From contig NZ_CP091139.2 in assembly GCF_021582895.2 (NCBI RefSeq), positions 2,852,001-2,916,000 of the forward strand: a stretch of 64,000 bases of DNA. The letters are read 5' to 3'. The notes beneath the pieces were generated by a model. The model did not search any database, was not told where the DNA came from, and saw only the letters and a program-made list of their open reading frames with translations. Source of the stretch: Microbacterium elymi. GTDB taxonomy: Bacteria > Actinomycetota > Actinomycetes > Actinomycetales > Microbacteriaceae. This document shows, piece by piece, positions 1-11,326 of this stretch (its first letter is position 1; each line of letters begins with the position of its first letter). Made by a program: the position numbers and the translations under genes.

Positions 1-2572
1 AAGAAGACCTCGGTGGGTCGCTATTCGATCGACATCGAGAACGACTTCGCCCCCTACTACGTCGAGTCCGAGCGCGGCAAGAAGACCGTCGCCGAACTCA
101 AGCGGGCGCTGAAGACGAGCGACGAACTCCTGCTGGCCACCGATGAGGACCGCGAGGGCGAGGCCATCGCGTGGCACCTGCTCGAGGCGCTCAAGCCGAA
201 GGTCCCGGTCAAGCGCATGGTGTTCCACGAGATCACCAAGGACGCCATCCGTGCCGCCGTCGACAACACCCGCGAGCTCGACCTCGACCTGGTCGATGCG
301 CAGGAGACCCGCCGCATCCTGGACCGGCTGTTCGGCTGGGACATCTCGCCGGTGCTCTGGCTGAAGGTGCAGCAGGGGCTGTCGGCCGGTCGCGTGCAGT
401 CCGCGGCGACCCGGCTGGTCGTCGACCGCGAGCGCGAGCGGATGGCGTTCGTCTCCGCCTCGTACTGGGATGTCGCGGCCTCGGCCGCGAAGCACGCCGA
501 CGCGTTCGGCATCCAGCTGGCGCGCCTGGACGGCGCGCCCATCGCCCGCGGCACGGACTTCGACGATCGCGGCCAGCTGAAGAAGGCCGTCGTCGTGCTG
601 GACGAAGCGCGCGCCACGGCCCTGGCGGCGGCGGTCGCCGAAGCGGCCGAGGGGTCGGTCACCAAGCTGGAGTCCAAGCCCGGCACCCGCCGCCCGTACG
701 CGCCGTTCACGACCTCGACGATGCAGCAGGAAGCCGGTCGCAAGCTCTCGATGAGCGCCAAGCACGCGATGAGCGTGGCCCAGCGCCTGTACGAGAAGGG
801 GTTCATCACCTATATGCGCACCGACTCGACCGCGCTGTCGACGCAGGCGGTCCAGGCGGCGCGCGAGCAGGCCGTGCAAGCTGTACGGGCCGAAGGCGGT
901 GCCGCTGAACCCGCGCGTCTACAAGAGCAAGAGCAAGAACGCGCAGGAGGCGCACGAGGCCATCCGTCCGTCGGGTGAGCAGTTCCGCACGCCGTCGCAG
1001 GTGACCGGCTCCCTCGACCGCGACGAGGCGCGACTGTACGAGTTGATCTGGAAGCGGACCGTCGCCAGCCAGATGTCCGATGCCACGTACGAGACCACGA
1101 CCGTGACCCTGCAGATCGCCCTGCCCGATCAGAGCGCCGAGTTCACGGCATCCGGCACCGTGTACACCTTCAAGGGATTCCTCGAGGCGTACGAGGAGGG
1201 CCGGGACGAGAAGCGCTCGGACAGCGACAAGCAGAACGATCAGGCCCTGCCCCAGCTGGCGGTCGGCGACGTGCTGGCCATCCGCGACGTCGAGCCCAAG
1301 GGGCACGCCACCGCGCCGAAGCCGCGCTACACCGAGGCATCCCTGGTCAAGGCGCTGGAGGAGAAGGGCATCGGCCGGCCGTCCACGTTCGCCAGCATCA
1401 TCGACACGATCCTGGCCCGCGGCTACGTCACCAAGCGCGGGCAGGCGCTCGTGCCCAGCTGGACCGCGTTCAGCGTGATCCGGCTGCTTGAGCAGCACTT
1501 CACCGACCTGGTCGACTACGACTTCACCGCCGCGCTGGAAGACGATCTGGACGCCATCGCCCGCGGCGAGCAGAAGCGCGTGGACTGGCTCAAGGAGTTC
1601 TACTTCGGCTCCGAGGGCCACGCCGGTCTGCGCCACATCGTCGACAACCTCGGTGAGATCGATGCGCGCGAGCTGAACTCCACCCGCATCACCGACAACG
1701 CCGTGCTGCGCATCGGGCGGTATGGTCCGTACCTGGAGGTCACCGACCCGGAGCATCCGGACGCCGAGGTGCGGCGGGTGAACCTGCCCGAAGAGCTGGC
1801 ACCGGACGAGCTGACCCCGGCCAAGGCGCAGGAGCTCATCGACGCCCCGGTGGCGGGCGACCGCGTGCTGGGCGAGAACCCCGAGAACGGCAAGCTCATC
1901 GTGGTGAAGGACGGGCGATACGGCCCGTACGTGCAGGAGGTCGAGCCCGAGGACCCGGAGCGGGTGGATGCTGCCACCGGCGAGGTCGTGGATGCCGCGC
2001 CCGCGAAGGGCGCCAAGGGCAAGGCGGCTGCGAAGAAGGCCGCCGAGCCCAAGCCGCGCACCGCCTCGCTGTTCAAGAGCATGACGGTCGACACGGTCGA
2101 CCTCGAGTCCGCACTGCAGCCTGCCGTCGCTGCCGCGCGTGCTGGGCACCGACCCGGAATCGGGTGAGGAGATCACCGCGCAGAACGGACGCTACGGGCC
2201 GTACCTGAAGAAGGGCACCGACTCGCGGACACTGGATTCCGAGGGCAAGCCTGGAGATCACCCTCGACGAGGCGCTGGAGCGGTACAAGCTGCCCAAGTA
2301 CGGTGCCAAGCGGGCCTCCAGCGCGCTGAAGGAGTTCGAGGCGGACCCGGTCAGCGGCAAGCCGATCAAGCTGCGCGACGGCCGGTTCGGCCCGTACGTG
2401 ACCGACGGCGAGACGAACGCGACGGTGCCGCGCGGCGAGGACGCGATGGCCGTCGACTTCGCCCGCGCCGTGCAGCTTGCTGGCCGACAAGCGCGCGAAG
2501 GGTCCGGCGCCCAAGCGCAAGGCCGCTCCGAAGAAGACGACGACGCGCAAGCCCGCGGCGAAGAAGAAGTGA
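1..2572 (+). CDS. topA: DNA topoisomerase I, 5' end outside window, several frame breaks
   Basis: Type IA topoisomerase that relaxes negative supercoils. The window opens inside the Toprim domain: the acidic motif [11 protein letters not shown] lies at about 142-174, and the catalytic tyrosine is in [10 protein letters not shown] (Tyr codon near 811). Four C-terminal repeats of the GRYGPYL/GRFGPYV type (near 1716, 1915, 2190 and 2381) replace zinc fingers, as is usual in actinobacteria, and a Lys/Ala-rich basic tail ends the protein at 2572. The frame breaks at 876-881 (GCAAGC for GCAGC), 2119-2124 (GCCTGC), near 2250 and at 2475-2480 (GCTTGC). Joining the frames gives a continuous family-typical protein, so sequence error is more likely than decay. 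The stop overlaps the GTG start of tmk. Confidence 0.93.
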
Positions 2573-3187
2573 CCGGGCTGTTCGTCACCTTCGAGGGCGG
2601 CGACGGGGTGGGCAAGTCCACCCAGGCGGCGCTGCTGGAGGGCTGGCTGCGAGACCAGGGGCGTGAGGTGGTCCGCACCCGCGAGCCGGGCGGCACCGAG
2701 GTGGGTCAGCGCATCCGCGACATCGTGCTGCACCACCGCGGTCACGTCGAGCCGCGGGCCGAGGCGCTGCTGTACGCCGCCGATCGGGCCCACCACGTCG
2801 CGACCGTGGTCCGCCCGGCGCTCGCACGGGGAGCCGTGGTGATCCAGGATCGCTACCTCGACTCGTCGGTCGCCTACCAGGGCGCCGGACGGGTTCTGGA
2901 TGCGGCGGAGGTGCGCGACCTCTCGCTGTGGGCCGTGGAGGGCGCTGCCCGATGTGACGGTGCTGCTGGACCTGGATGAGGCATCCGCCCGCAGTCGGCT
3001 GGATGCCGCCGACAAGCCGTTCGACCGGCTCGAGGCGGAGGAGGCCGCGTTCCACGCGCGGGTGCGCGCGGCGTTCCTGGCACTGGCGGCGGCCGAGCCG
3101 GGTCGCTTCCTGATCGTGGATGCCGCGCAGCCGGTCGATGAGATCGCCGCTCGCGTGCGGGACCGGATCGCGGCGCACGTCGGCTGA
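2569..3187 (+). CDS. tmk: Thymidylate kinase, one frame break
   Basis: Phosphorylates dTMP to dTDP for DNA synthesis. The P-loop GGDGVGKST lies near residue 11 and the substrate motif [13 protein letters not shown] near residue 93. The GTG start at 2569 overlaps the topA stop, which implies translational coupling. Near 2943 the frame changes: the text reads GAGGGCGCTGCCC where a Glu-(Gly/Ala)-Leu-Pro-Asp stretch leading into the VTVLLDLD strand is expected. The rejoined protein is about 205 residues, normal for the family. It sits upstream of holB, a common actinobacterial arrangement. Confidence 0.92.
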
Positions 3188-3237
3188 CCGATGACGTGGT
3201 CCCGGCGGCGTCGTCGGGCGCGGTTAGGCTGGTCGGC

Positions 3238-4404
3238 ATGGATGCCCCCGCCGCCGCCGCCGCCGTGCGCGATCTGCCGTGGGGCGAGGTCTGGGGTCAG
3301 GCCGATGCGGTCCAGACGCTGCAGTCCGCGGCATCCGACCCCTCCGCTCTGACGCACGCGTGGCTCCTGACCGGTCCGCCCGGGTCGGGGCGCTCGACGC
3401 TGGCCCGCGCGTTCGCCGCGGCGCTGATCGCCGAGCCCGGTGACCAGGCGGCGATGAAACAGGTGCTGGCCGGCACGCATCCCGACTACACGCCTCTGCG
3501 CACCGAGGGCGTCATCATCTCGATCAAGGACGCGCGCGCGCTCGTCGAGCGCTCGTACTTCGCGCCGTCGCTCGGCCGCTATCGGGTGATCGTGATGGAG
3601 GATGCGGACCGCATGACCGAGCGGACCTCGAACGTGCTGCTGAAGGCGCTGGAAGAGCCGCCGGAGCGCACGGTGTGGGTGCTGTGCGCCCCGAGCGACG
3701 CCGACCTGCTGCCGACGATCCGCTCGCGCGTGCGCACGCTGCGGTTGCGCGACCCGGAGGTGGCGGACGTGGCCCGGCTGATCGCCGAGCGCACCGGCGC
3801 CGACCCGGACCTGGCCGAGCAGTCGGCGCGGCACGCGCAGCGCCACATCGGCATGGCGCAGCGGCTGGCGACGGATGCCGCCGCCCGACAGCGCCGCGCC
3901 GAGACGCTGCGGGCGGTGCTCGCGGTCCGCGGCGTCAGCACCGCGGTCGAGGCGGCCGCGCAGATCGTGGCCGCCGCCACCGACGATGCGAAGGCGCTCA
4001 CCGCCGAACGCGACGAGGCGGAGCGCGCCCAGCTGCTGACGACGTTCGGCATCGCCTCCGGCGCCGCGGTGCCCCCGGCGGTGCGCTCGCAGCTGAAGGC
4101 CCTCGAGGACGAGCAGAAGCGCCGCGCCACGCGGAGCCTGCGGGACGGCATCGATCGGGTGCTCACCGATCTGCAGTCGGTCTACCGTGACGTGCTCATG
4201 CTGCAGTTCGGTCGGGACGGCGACCTCATCAACCGAGAGCTGGCCGACGGTCTCGGCGAGATCGCGGCGAACTGGGACCCGGCCCACACACTCATCGTGC
4301 TCGACGAGATCGCCACGACGCGCGAGCGTCTCGAGCAGAACGTGTCTCCGGTGCTCGCACTGGAGAGCATGCTCATCACCGTGGCCCACGGAAGGACCCT
4401 GTGA
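3238..4404 (+). CDS. holB: DNA polymerase III clamp-loader delta' subunit
   Basis: AAA+ delta-prime subunit of the beta-clamp loader. The nucleotide-binding loop is GPPGSGRST, with Arg in place of the Walker A Lys, as expected for a non-hydrolysing delta' subunit. The SRVRTLRL segment corresponds to the SRC-type region. The Cys-containing zinc module normally found between the P-loop helix and the LAGTHPD motif is absent: only a short Cys-free linker is seen. ATG at 3238 is chosen because homology begins right after it; an upstream GTG at 3196 is in frame. No frame break. The stop overlaps the next gene start by 4 nt. Confidence 0.9.
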   Translation: MDAPAAAAAVRDLPWGEVWGQADAVQTLQSAASDPSALTHAWLLTGPPGSGRSTLARAFAAALIAEPGDQAAMKQVLAGTHPDYTPLRTEGVIISIKDARALVERSYFAPSLGRYRVIVMEDADRMTERTSNVLLKALEEPPERTVWVLCAPSDADLLPTIRSRVRTLRLRDPEVADVARLIAERTGADPDLAEQSARHAQRHIGMAQRLATDAAARQRRAETLRAVLAVRGVSTAVEAAAQIVAAATDDAKALTAERDEAERAQLLTTFGIASGAAVPPAVRSQLKALEDEQKRRATRSLRDGIDRVLTDLQSVYRDVLMLQFGRDGDLINRELADGLGEIAANWDPAHTLIVLDEIATTRERLEQNVSPVLALESMLITVAHGRTL

Positions 4405-5957
4405 ACGCCAAGACCCGCATCGTCGCCGTCCTCGCCGGACTCGCCGCGGCATCCGTCGCCCTCACCGGCTGCCTGTTCTCGTGGATCCCCGACGGCGGCT
4501 CGGCCGACCCGGCGCCCTCGACGAGCGCCTCGGCCGACACCGAGGGCGTGGCCGCCGACCTGCTGCCGTTCTACGGGCAGCGGATCGACTGGGTCTCGTG
4601 CAGCGACGGCGACCAGTGCGCCACGGTCACCGCTCCGCTGGACTGGGACAAGCCGTCCGCCGGCAGCGTCGACCTGGCGATCATCCGCCACCGCGCCACC
4701 GGCGGCGAGGCGCTCGGATCGCTGCTGGTGAACCCCGGCGGGCCGGGGGCCAGCGGCATCGAGCTGGTGCGCGACTCACTGACGTTCGCGGTCGGCGACG
4801 AGCTCGCCAAGCGGTATGACGTCATCGGATTCGACCCGCGCGGGGTCGGCGAGTCGACCGCCGTGCGCTGCTACGACGCGAAGCAGATGGACGCATTCCT
4901 GTTCGACATCCCGAAGAACGCCCGCGGCACCGACGCGTGGCGGTCCGAGATCCTCGATTCGGCGCAGAAGTTCGGTCAGGCGTGCGAACACAACAGCGAC
5001 GGCATCCTGCCTGACGTCACGACGGAGTTCGCCGCCCGTGACATGGACCTCATCCGCGCAGTGCTCGGGGAGAAGAAGCTCGACTACCTGGGCTACTCGT
5101 ACGGCACGTTCCTGGGGGCGACCTACGCGAAGCTGTATCCGCAGCGGGTGGGCCGGTTCGTGCTGGACGGCGCCATCGACCCGTCCGTGTCGGGGCTGGA
5201 CGTGAGCCTGACCCAGGCGCTCGGGTTCGAGTCGGCGCTGCGCGCCTACATGGCGTCCTGCCTGAAGGCCCGCGGATGCCCGTTCGCCGGCACGGTGGAC
5301 GACGGCATGTCCGACCTCGGCGCCCTGCTCGCGCGGGTCGACCGATCTCCGCTGCGCAACTCCGACGGGCGGATGCTGGGGGCCGATTCGCTGATGACGG
5401 CCATCATCGCCGCGCTCTACTCGCAGGACAGCTGGCCGTACCTCACGCAGGCGCTGAGTGCCACGGTCTCCGGCGATGCCGGGCCGGCGTTCCAGCTCGC
5501 CGACTTCTACTACAACCGGGTCGACGGGAAGTACCAGGACAACTCGTACGAGGCGTTCACCGCATACAACTGCATGGACTACCCCGACACCGCGACCCCC
5601 GCGCAGAAGCAGGCGGCGGTCGCCGAGCTGAACACGAAGGCGCCCACCATCGCGCCGTACTGGAACGTCGATCTGGACACCTGCTCGGTGTGGCCGGAGA
5701 AGGCGACCGGTGTGCGCGAGCAGATCCACGCGTCCGGCGCCGGACCGATCCTGGTGATCGGGACTACCAACGACCCGGCGACGCCGTACGCGTGGGCCGT
5801 GTCGCTCGCGAAGCAGCTGGATTCCGGCATCCTGATCACCCGCGTCGGCGAGGGGCACACCGGCTTCAACAAGGGCAACGGCTGTGTGGATGCTGCGGTG
5901 AACGACTACTTCCTGAAGGACGCCGTGCCCGACGGCGATATCCGCTGCGCCCGCTGA
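4401..5957 (+). CDS. Secreted alpha/beta-hydrolase lipoprotein, tripeptidyl aminopeptidase-like
   Basis: Exported serine hydrolase of the TAP/SlpD type, probably cleaving short peptides outside the membrane. An N-terminal signal peptide ends in the lipobox LTGC (about residues 21-24), followed by a Ser/Ala/Asp-rich linker. The oxyanion segment is NPGGPGASG, the nucleophile is in GYSYG, the acid residue lies in TNDPATP and the histidine in GEGHT near the C-terminus, so the triad is complete. At 518 residues it matches the family. The GTG start overlaps the holB stop. The true substrate cannot be read from the sequence; a role in peptide supply is an inference. Confidence 0.85.
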   Translation: MNAKTRIVAVLAGLAAASVALTGCLFSWIPDGGSADPAPSTSASADTEGVAADLLPFYGQRIDWVSCSDGDQCATVTAPLDWDKPSAGSVDLAIIRHRATGGEALGSLLVNPGGPGASGIELVRDSLTFAVGDELAKRYDVIGFDPRGVGESTAVRCYDAKQMDAFLFDIPKNARGTDAWRSEILDSAQKFGQACEHNSDGILPDVTTEFAARDMDLIRAVLGEKKLDYLGYSYGTFLGATYAKLYPQRVGRFVLDGAIDPSVSGLDVSLTQALGFESALRAYMASCLKARGCPFAGTVDDGMSDLGALLARVDRSPLRNSDGRMLGADSLMTAIIAALYSQDSWPYLTQALSATVSGDAGPAFQLADFYYNRVDGKYQDNSYEAFTAYNCMDYPDTATPAQKQAAVAELNTKAPTIAPYWNVDLDTCSVWPEKATGVREQIHASGAGPILVIGTTNDPATPYAWAVSLAKQLDSGILITRVGEGHTGFNKGNGCVDAAVNDYFLKDAVPDGDIRCAR

Positions 5958-6048
5958 GTCCGGCGGCCCGCACGGCCGTCGCCGCGTTCGCGACGCCGTC
6001 AGCGACCATGTAAGATCGTTGATCGTGCATCGCGTGAGCGACACGCGC

Positions 6049-6124
6049 GCCACCTTAGCTCAGACGGCAGAGCGATTCACTCGTAATGAATAGGTCAAGG
6101 GTTCGATTCCCTTAGGTGGCTCCA
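6049..6124 (+). tRNA. tRNA-Thr (anticodon CGT)
   Basis: Full cloverleaf: acceptor GCCACCT pairs with AGGTGGC, the anticodon stem ATTCA/TGAAT encloses loop CTCGTAA (anticodon CGT at 6082-6084), the T-loop is TTCGATT, and the 3' CCA is encoded at 6122-6124. Confidence 0.95.
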
Positions 6125-6168
6125 CACCCTCTTCCCGCCGCTCCGGCCCGGCTTCAGCGCGGCGATCC

Positions 6169-7130
6169 CTACGCCACCGCGAGCATGGCCCCGGCCGCCA
6201 GGGCCAGGGCGAGTCCTACCCACTGGACCGGGGCGACCCGCTCGCGCAGCACGATCGCGGCCAGCACGATCGTGCCGGCCGGATACATCGCCGTCAGCGC
6301 GGAGACGATCGACAGATCGCCCAGGCGCAGCGCGACCAGCATGATCGCGTTGGCCGACGAGTCGACCACGCCGCACGCGATCGCCAGCCACCAGGCGCTC
6401 GACGGGATGCCGGTGCCGACCGGGCTCGGCCCGTCTTCCACCGCGTGCTCCAGGTCGGCGTGGCCCGTCGGCGTGGCACCCAAGCCCGCCCCCTGCGCCG
6501 TCAGCACTCGCGACGGGGCCATCCCGCGCCGGGCGGCCCGGATCAGGACGACCAGGACCACGGATGCCGTGATCAGGCCGTTGGACGCGCGGTTCAGGAT
6601 GAGCGGCACGATGCCGCTGGCGGGGGAGGTCTGATCGAGGATGATCATGAACGCGCCGATCGCCAGGCCCGCTCCGACCGCCATCAGCAGGCCCCGGGCA
6701 GAAGGATGGACAACCGTGTCGCCCGGGATGAAGCCGACCAGGACGACCGCGACCAGCGCGGTCCCGAGGCCGACGTAGCCGATCGTGTTCAGCTGCTCGC
6801 CGGCCACGAGCAGCCCCACATCATCGGCGCGATGGCCGAGACGATCGCGGTCACCGGCGACAGGATGCTCATCGGGCCGATCGCCAGGCACGCGTACAGC
6901 AGTGCGATCGCGATGGCGCCGGAGACGCCCGAGATCGCGCCCCAGGCGACATCGGCGGGCAGCCAGGCGCCGCCCATCAGCGGATACAGCGCCGCCAGCA
7001 GGACAAGCCCCGAGACAGCCGCGACCGCCGTCACCACGATCGAGCGCAGCCGCTTCGCAGCGAGCCCGCCGAGGAAGTCCGCCGATCCGAACACGAACGC
7101 GCCGACCAGGGCGATCAGGGCGGACGGCAT
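6169..7130 (-). CDS. EamA/DMT-family membrane transporter, one frame break
   Basis: Ten-helix drug/metabolite transporter built of two EamA halves. The first half starts at ATG 7130 with hydrophobic segments including LIALVGAFVFGSADFLGGL. The second half ends with a GLALALAAGAMLAVA helix. A long, less conserved linker with ATPTGHADLEHAVEDGP joins the halves. The frame changes near 6805, in TGGGGCTGCTCG (coding strand), where one base appears to be missing; the rejoined reading is MMWGLLVAGEQLNTIG. About 320 residues, typical for the family. It is convergent with tRNA-Thr and divergent from the MMPL gene. The substrate is unknown. Confidence 0.8.
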
Positions 7131-7245
7131 CAGGCCAGCCTACGACGCGTGGTTCCGCCGCGCACGGCGAACGGACGGCGCTCGCCACGGCGTGACGGCG
7201 CTCGCCGCGGCTGGATGCACCGGACCCTGGGCGTAGGCTGGCCAG

Positions 7246-9463
7246 GTGACCGACCGGCCCCTGCTCCGACGCGACCGCCGGGCTCCGGCGCAAGCCGACG
7301 CGATGGCTGCGGGTCGGCATCCCGGCACTGCTGGTGATCATCTGGCTGTTCGCCGGCGCGGTGGGCGGCCCGTACTTCGGCAAGGTGGGCGACGTCTCCA
7401 CGAACGAGCAGTCGGCGTATCTGCCCGACTCGGCCGACTCGACGATCGTGCAGAACCGGCTCGCGGACTTCACCGGCAGCGACAGCATCCCCGCGGTGGT
7501 CGTCGTCACCGGCGATGGCACACTCACCGACGACCAGCTCGGCGCCCTGCGCGAGATGACCGATGCGCTCGCCGACGTCCCCGGGGTCAACGGGACGATC
7601 TCACCCCCGATCACCTCGACCGACGGCGAGGCCGCGCAGATCTTCGTGCCGCTGTCCAGCGGCGAGGTCAACGACGCCGTGGACGCCCTGCGCAGCGCGC
7701 TCGACGACGGCCTGCCGGACGGGACGACGGCATGGATCACCGGCCCGGCCGGGTTCACAGCCGACCTCGTGCACGGCTTCCTCGGCATCGACGGGCTGCT
7801 GCTGGGGGTCGCGCTGCTGGCCGTGTTCGTCATCCTCGTGATCGTCTACCGTTCGCCGCTTGCCGATCCTGGTGCTGGCGACGGCGTCCTTCGCCCTGTG
7901 CGCGGCCGTGCTGGTGGTGTGGAATCTGGCGAATTCGGGCATCCTGATGATCAACGGGCAGGTGCAGGGGATCCTGTTCATCCTGGTGATCGGCGCGGCC
8001 ACCGACTACGCCCTGCTGTATGTCGCCCGGTTCCGCGAGGCGATCGGCGAAGGGGCACGGCGGTGGGATGCCACGACCCGCGCATGGCGGGGAGCGTTCG
8101 AGCCGATCGTCGCCTCGGGCGGCACGGTGATCGCGGGCCTGCTCTGCCTGCTGCTCAGCGACCTGGCGACCAACCGGGCTCTCGGCCCGATCGCGTCGAT
8201 CGGGATCGCGTTCGCGATGCTGGCGGCGCTCACCTTCCTGCCCGCGCTGATGGCGCTGGTCGGCCGCGCGGCGTTCTGGCCGTTCATCCCGCGCGAGCCG
8301 CTGGTGATGATCCCCGACGATCTGAGCGTCCCGGTGAAGGGCTTCTGGGCACGGCAGGCGCGCCTTGTGGCGCGGCACGCGCGACTCGTCTGGATCCTGT
8401 GCGTGGTGGTCCTGCTGGCGGCCGGCACCGGCATCCTCCAGCTCAAGGCGGACGGGGTGCCCTCCAGCGACCTGGTGCTCGGCGCCTCCGAGGCCCGCGA
8501 CGGACAGGACGTGCTCGGCGCGCACTTCGACGCCGGCAGCGGCAGTCCCGTGTACGTGCTGGTCCCGCAGGACCAGCTCGCGGCCGCCGCCGGGGTGATG
8601 GACGACGAGTCCGGGATCGAAGACCTGTCGGCGGCATCCGCTGATTCGGTGACGGGTCAGGCGACGATCACGATGAAGGACGGCGAGCCCACGTTCGCCG
8701 CACCCGGTCCGCCCGGCACCCCCGCGCCGAAGCCGACCGTGTCGGACGCGGATGTGCTGCTGATCGGCACCCTGAGCGCGGCGGCCGACTCGACCCAGGC
8801 CGAAGACACCGTCCGCGCCCTGCGCGGCGACCTGGATGCCGAACTCGGCGCCGACGCCGCGAAGGTCGGCGGCGTGACCGCGACCGACATCGACACGAAC
8901 GACACGTCCATCCGCGACCGGACCCTCATCATCCCGATCGTGCTGATCGTGATCTTCGTCATCCTGATGCTGCCTGCGGGCGATCCTGGCACCGCTGCTG
9001 CTGGTCCTCTCGGTGATCGTCTCGTTCGTCGCGGCCATGGGCGTGGCGGCGCTGGTGTTCGACCACGTCTTCCAGTTCGCCGGCGCCGACCCGGCCGTGC
9101 CGCTGTACGGGTTCGTGTTCCTGGTCGCCCTCGGCGTGGACTACAACATCTTCCTGATGACCCGGGTGCGCGAGGAGTCGCGCACCCATGGCACCCGACC
9201 GGGCGTGCCTGCGCGGGCTGGTCGCCACCGGCGGGGTGATCACCTCAGCGGGACTCGTGCTGGCCGCGACGTTCGCCGCACTGGGCGTCATCCCCATCCT
9301 GTTCCTGGCCCAGATCGCGTTCATCGTCGCATTCGGCGTGCTGATCGACACGTTCATCGTGCGGTCGCTGCTGGTGCCGGCCCTCTCCTATGACATCGGC
9401 CGGGCGATCTGGTGGCCCTCGAAGCTCTGGCGGCGCGGGGTCGAGACCACGAGCCGCGACTGA
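7246..9463 (+). CDS. MMPL/RND-family transporter, several frame breaks
   Basis: Large inner-membrane exporter of the MMPL superfamily, with two repeats of an extracytoplasmic loop plus a helix bundle. The first loop follows TM1 (ALLVIIWLFAGAVGG) and the first bundle carries the GAATDYALLYVARFRE motif. The second bundle carries GVDYNIFLMTRVREE. Frame breaks lie near 7280 (start region), at 7858-7863 (GCTTGC), 8972-8977 (GCCTGC) and 9207-9212 (GCCTGC). Joining them gives about 739 residues, the usual length. The GTG at 7246 is the most likely start but depends on the first break. The cargo (lipid, siderophore or drug) cannot be told. Confidence 0.82.
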
Positions 9464-9479
9464 CGCGTACCCTCGAAAC

Positions 9480-10058
9480 ATGGGCACAGCACTGTTCATC
9501 GTCGACGTGCAGAATGACTTCACCGAGGGCGGGGCTCTCGGGGTGGACGGCGGGCATGCCGTCGCGACCGGGATCTCGCGGCTGCTGGCCGCGGATGCCG
9601 CGAACTACGACATCATCGTCGCCTCGCGCGACTGGCATGATGCCGAGGGCGACAACGGCGGACACTTCGCGGCCGGAGAGCCCGACTTCGTGGACACCTG
9701 GCCGGTGCACTGCGTGGCCGGCACCGAGGGGGCTGAATACGATCCCGAGCTGGAGACATCCGCCGTCACCCACCACGTGAAGAAGGGGCAGGGCACGCCC
9801 GCCTATTCCCTGTTCGAAGGCGTCACCGACGACGGCACGACCGTCGAACAGCTGCTGGACGCGCACGGGATCGTGGATGTCGACGTGGTCGGCATCGCCA
9901 CCGATCACTGCGTGCGCGCATCCGCGCTGGACGCGATCGCCCACGGCCGACACGTGCGCATCCTCACCGACCTCGTCGCCGGCGTCGCCGCCGACTCCAG
10001 CGAAGCGGCACTGGCCGAGCTCGCCCACGCGGGTGCGGAGCTGATCGAGCACGGCTGA
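9480..10058 (+). CDS. pncA: Nicotinamidase / isochorismatase-family hydrolase
   Basis: Deamidates nicotinamide to nicotinate in NAD recycling. The catalytic Asp is in VDVQNDF, the metal-binding region is SRDWHDAEGDNGGHF, the Lys is in THHVKKGQG and the nucleophilic Cys is in GIATDHCVRAS, so the catalytic triad and metal ligands are present. At 192 residues it fits PncA. The ATG at 9480 begins the conserved first strand. It is convergent with the desaturase gene. Confidence 0.88.
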   Translation: MGTALFIVDVQNDFTEGGALGVDGGHAVATGISRLLAADAANYDIIVASRDWHDAEGDNGGHFAAGEPDFVDTWPVHCVAGTEGAEYDPELETSAVTHHVKKGQGTPAYSLFEGVTDDGTTVEQLLDAHGIVDVDVVGIATDHCVRASALDAIAHGRHVRILTDLVAGVAADSSEAALAELAHAGAELIEHG

Positions 10059-10075
10059 CCGGCGTCAGCGCGGGG

Positions 10076-11158
10076 TCAGGCGCTGCGCTGCTCCACCAGC
10101 GGGCAGGTGAACACGTCCCGCTCGCCCAGGCCCACCCGGTTGATGTAGCCGACCACGATCGCGTAGGAGTGGAGCAGGCCGACCTGCGTGTACGGCACAT
10201 CGTGCTGCTGGCAGTACTTCGCGACGATGGGCGCCGCCCGCCGCAGATGGGGCCGCGGCATGGACGGGAACAGGTGGTGCTCGATCTGGTAGTTCAGCCC
10301 GCCCATCGCGGCATCCAGCATCCGGCTGCCGCGGATGTTGCGGCTCATCATCACCTGCCGGCGCAGGAAGTCCAGCCTCATCTGCGGCGGGACCAGCGGC
10401 ATGCCCTTGTGGTTCGGTGCGAACGACACGCCCATGTAGAACCCGAACAGCCCCAACTGCACCGCGAGGAACACGAAAGCGATCCCGGGGGAGAGGACGA
10501 GGAACACCAGCGTCGTGAAGCCGATCAGCCGCACGGCCATGAACCCGATCTCGACCCAGCGCCGATCCAGGTGGCCCCCGCTGACGACGCGGCGCACGCC
10601 GGACGCGTGCAGCGACACACCCTCCAGCAGCAGGATCGGGAAGAAGAAGAGGCCCTGGTGCGCGCGCAGCCAGGTCACGATGCGGGTGTGAGGAGCGGAT
10701 GCCGCATCCTCCGTCAGCGCGATGACGGGCAGTTCGATGTCCGGGTCGGTGCCGACCTTGTTCGGGTTGCCGTGGTGCCGGGTGTGCTTGTGCTGCCACC
10801 ACCCGTAGCTCATGCCGATCAGCAGGTCGCCGAGGATGAGGCTGACCCAGTCGTTCCAGCGCCCCGAGACGAAGATCTGCCGGTGGGCGGCGTCATGCCC
10901 GAGGAACGCGATCTGCGTGAACACGACGGCCAGCACGCCGGCGGTGAACAGCTTGCCACCAACTGTCGCCGATCCAGACGAACGCGGCGAGGCCGACGAG
11001 CAGTGCGAGAGGCAGGACGATCAGCTTCGTCCAGTAGTAGCCGTAGCGGCGCCGCAAGCCCTCCCGATCTGATCGCCTGAGCCAGTTCGGTGAACTCACT
11101 GCTCGCTGCGCGGGCCCTTCGCCGAAGGCGAAGGATGTGTGGTGCGGATGTCGGTCAT
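10076..11158 (-). CDS. Membrane fatty acid desaturase, frame breaks
   Basis: Di-iron acyl desaturase. The three histidine boxes are present: HDAAH, HKHTRHH and QIEHHLFP. Hydrophobic pairs flank them (LIVLPLALLVGLAAFVWIG and a segment leading to LAVVFTQIAFLGH). The best start is ATG 11158, preceded by GAGGGG. Frame breaks lie at 10951-10956 (GCTTGC, i.e. GCAAGC on the coding strand inside WWQLF), at 11054-11059 and near 11100 close to the N-terminus. The rejoined protein is about 360 residues and contains the GYYWTKL motif of this family. The QxxHH third box points to the linoleoyl-CoA/front-end type, but regioselectivity cannot be assigned. Confidence 0.85.
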
Positions 11159-11326
11159 CGGTTGCTCCCCTCGTCCGCAGGGGTGGAACCGGACTCGCGC
11201 ACCATCGTCGGTTCGCGCCACGGTTCCTTTCCGTCGACGATACGCGCGCGCAGGCGTCGAAGGGCCGATCGGGGTGGACTCGCAGGAGGCCGATGGCTGA
11301 GCGCCGTCTCTGGACGCGGTGATCGA

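Noticed and set aside
2173..4452. Minus-strand open frame of 759 codons opposite topA/tmk/holB
   Set aside because: Shadow of three well-supported plus-strand genes.
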